Shown here: piece after piece, positions 58,155-58,188 of the stretch
Layout of the letters: the number at the start of each line of letters is the position of its first letter
Numbering within the stretch: position 1 is the first letter of the stretch
NCBI GenBank assembly: GCA_003164595.1
Contig: PLTT01000015.1
Coordinates: 1-58,188 of the forward strand
Length of the DNA: 58,188 bases
Reading direction: 5' to 3'
Origin: Candidatus Saccharimonadota bacterium
GTDB lineage: Bacteria > Patescibacteriota > Saccharimonadia > Saccharimonadales > UBA4665
The notes under the pieces: model-generated
What the model saw: only the letters and a program-made list of their open reading frames with translations
Databases searched by the model: none
What the model was told of the DNA's origin: nothing
Translations under genes and position numbers: made by a program

Positions 58155-58188
58155 TTTTCAGATACTAAAATTGACGTACATTACGATT

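Noticed and set aside
1-58188. CRISPR arrays, insertion sequences and rRNA genes
   Set aside because: No regularly spaced direct repeats, transposase-like proteins, terminal inverted repeats or rRNA segments were seen in the window.

Overview
The window reads as a chromosomal segment of a Candidate Phyla Radiation bacterium, most likely a Saccharibacterium (TM7). The evidence is indirect: compact translation, replication and cysS genes, a CPR-type conserved hypothetical next to rplL, ribosomal proteins of reduced or unusual form, and UGA used as an ordinary stop, which argues against Absconditabacteria and Gracilibacteria. No 16S rRNA gene is present, so the assignment is an inference.

Layout. 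1-11.0 kb: secE-nusG, rplK-rplA, an MprF-like lysyltransferase, a dTTP-synthesis pair (dcd plus a thymidylate kinase fused to two ThyX-like domains), then rplJ-rplL behind an L10 leader, a CPR hypothetical and an ABC1/UbiB kinase. 11.1-18.6 kb: a forward housekeeping run, dnaX-dnaB-(membrane glycosyltransferase)-ybaB-recR-DHH phosphoesterase-cysS. 18.6-21.2 kb: AI-2E-type permease, a hydrolase lacking its nucleophile serine, a small protein and tRNA-Gln(TTG). 21.2-30.1 kb: accessory region with a zeta-like toxin kinase coupled to a 50-residue partner, a tRNA 3'-end remnant, a tightly packed NUDIX / dTMP-kinase-like / DUF1846 operon, several orphan proteins, a GNAT acetyltransferase and an HD (SpoT-like) protein. 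30.3-37.3 kb: a pilin-anchored GH16-like protein, YbjQ, then a lipid module of AcpS, an AMP-ligase/ACP/PlsC fusion and a flippase-like membrane protein, followed by a second PlsC-like protein. 37.3-47.4 kb: orphan surface proteins, a baeRF-family protein, two type II toxin-antitoxin pairs, an ABC-2 exporter, a large HExxH protein and an HTH-Fic protein. 47.5-58.2 kb: a complete oxidative pentose-phosphate operon (pgl-gnd-zwf), two LLM-class oxidoreductases of which one strongly resembles F420-dependent glucose-6-phosphate dehydrogenase, an EmrB/QacA-type exporter, an AbrB-Doc toxin-antitoxin pair with a palindromic operator over its promoter, and an SDR oxidoreductase whose promoter holds an 18-bp perfect palindrome.

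The most general signal is regulatory. At about twenty genes that begin transcription units a TANNNT-like -10 box ends only 6-9 bases before the start codon and no Shine-Dalgarno sequence is present, which is the geometry of leaderless mRNA. Genes further down operons, and the ribosomal protein genes, do have GGAGG- or GAAAGG-like sites. This pattern was used to choose several start codons.

The systems that most deserve follow-up are the leaderless promoter architecture, the lipid-assembly module, the NUDIX-kinase-DUF1846 operon, the tandem ThyX fusion with motifs shared out between the two copies, the pilin-GH16 fusion, the reversed-order zeta-like pair, and the pairing of Zwf with an FGD-like enzyme. 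All family assignments were made by reading motifs, without database searches.
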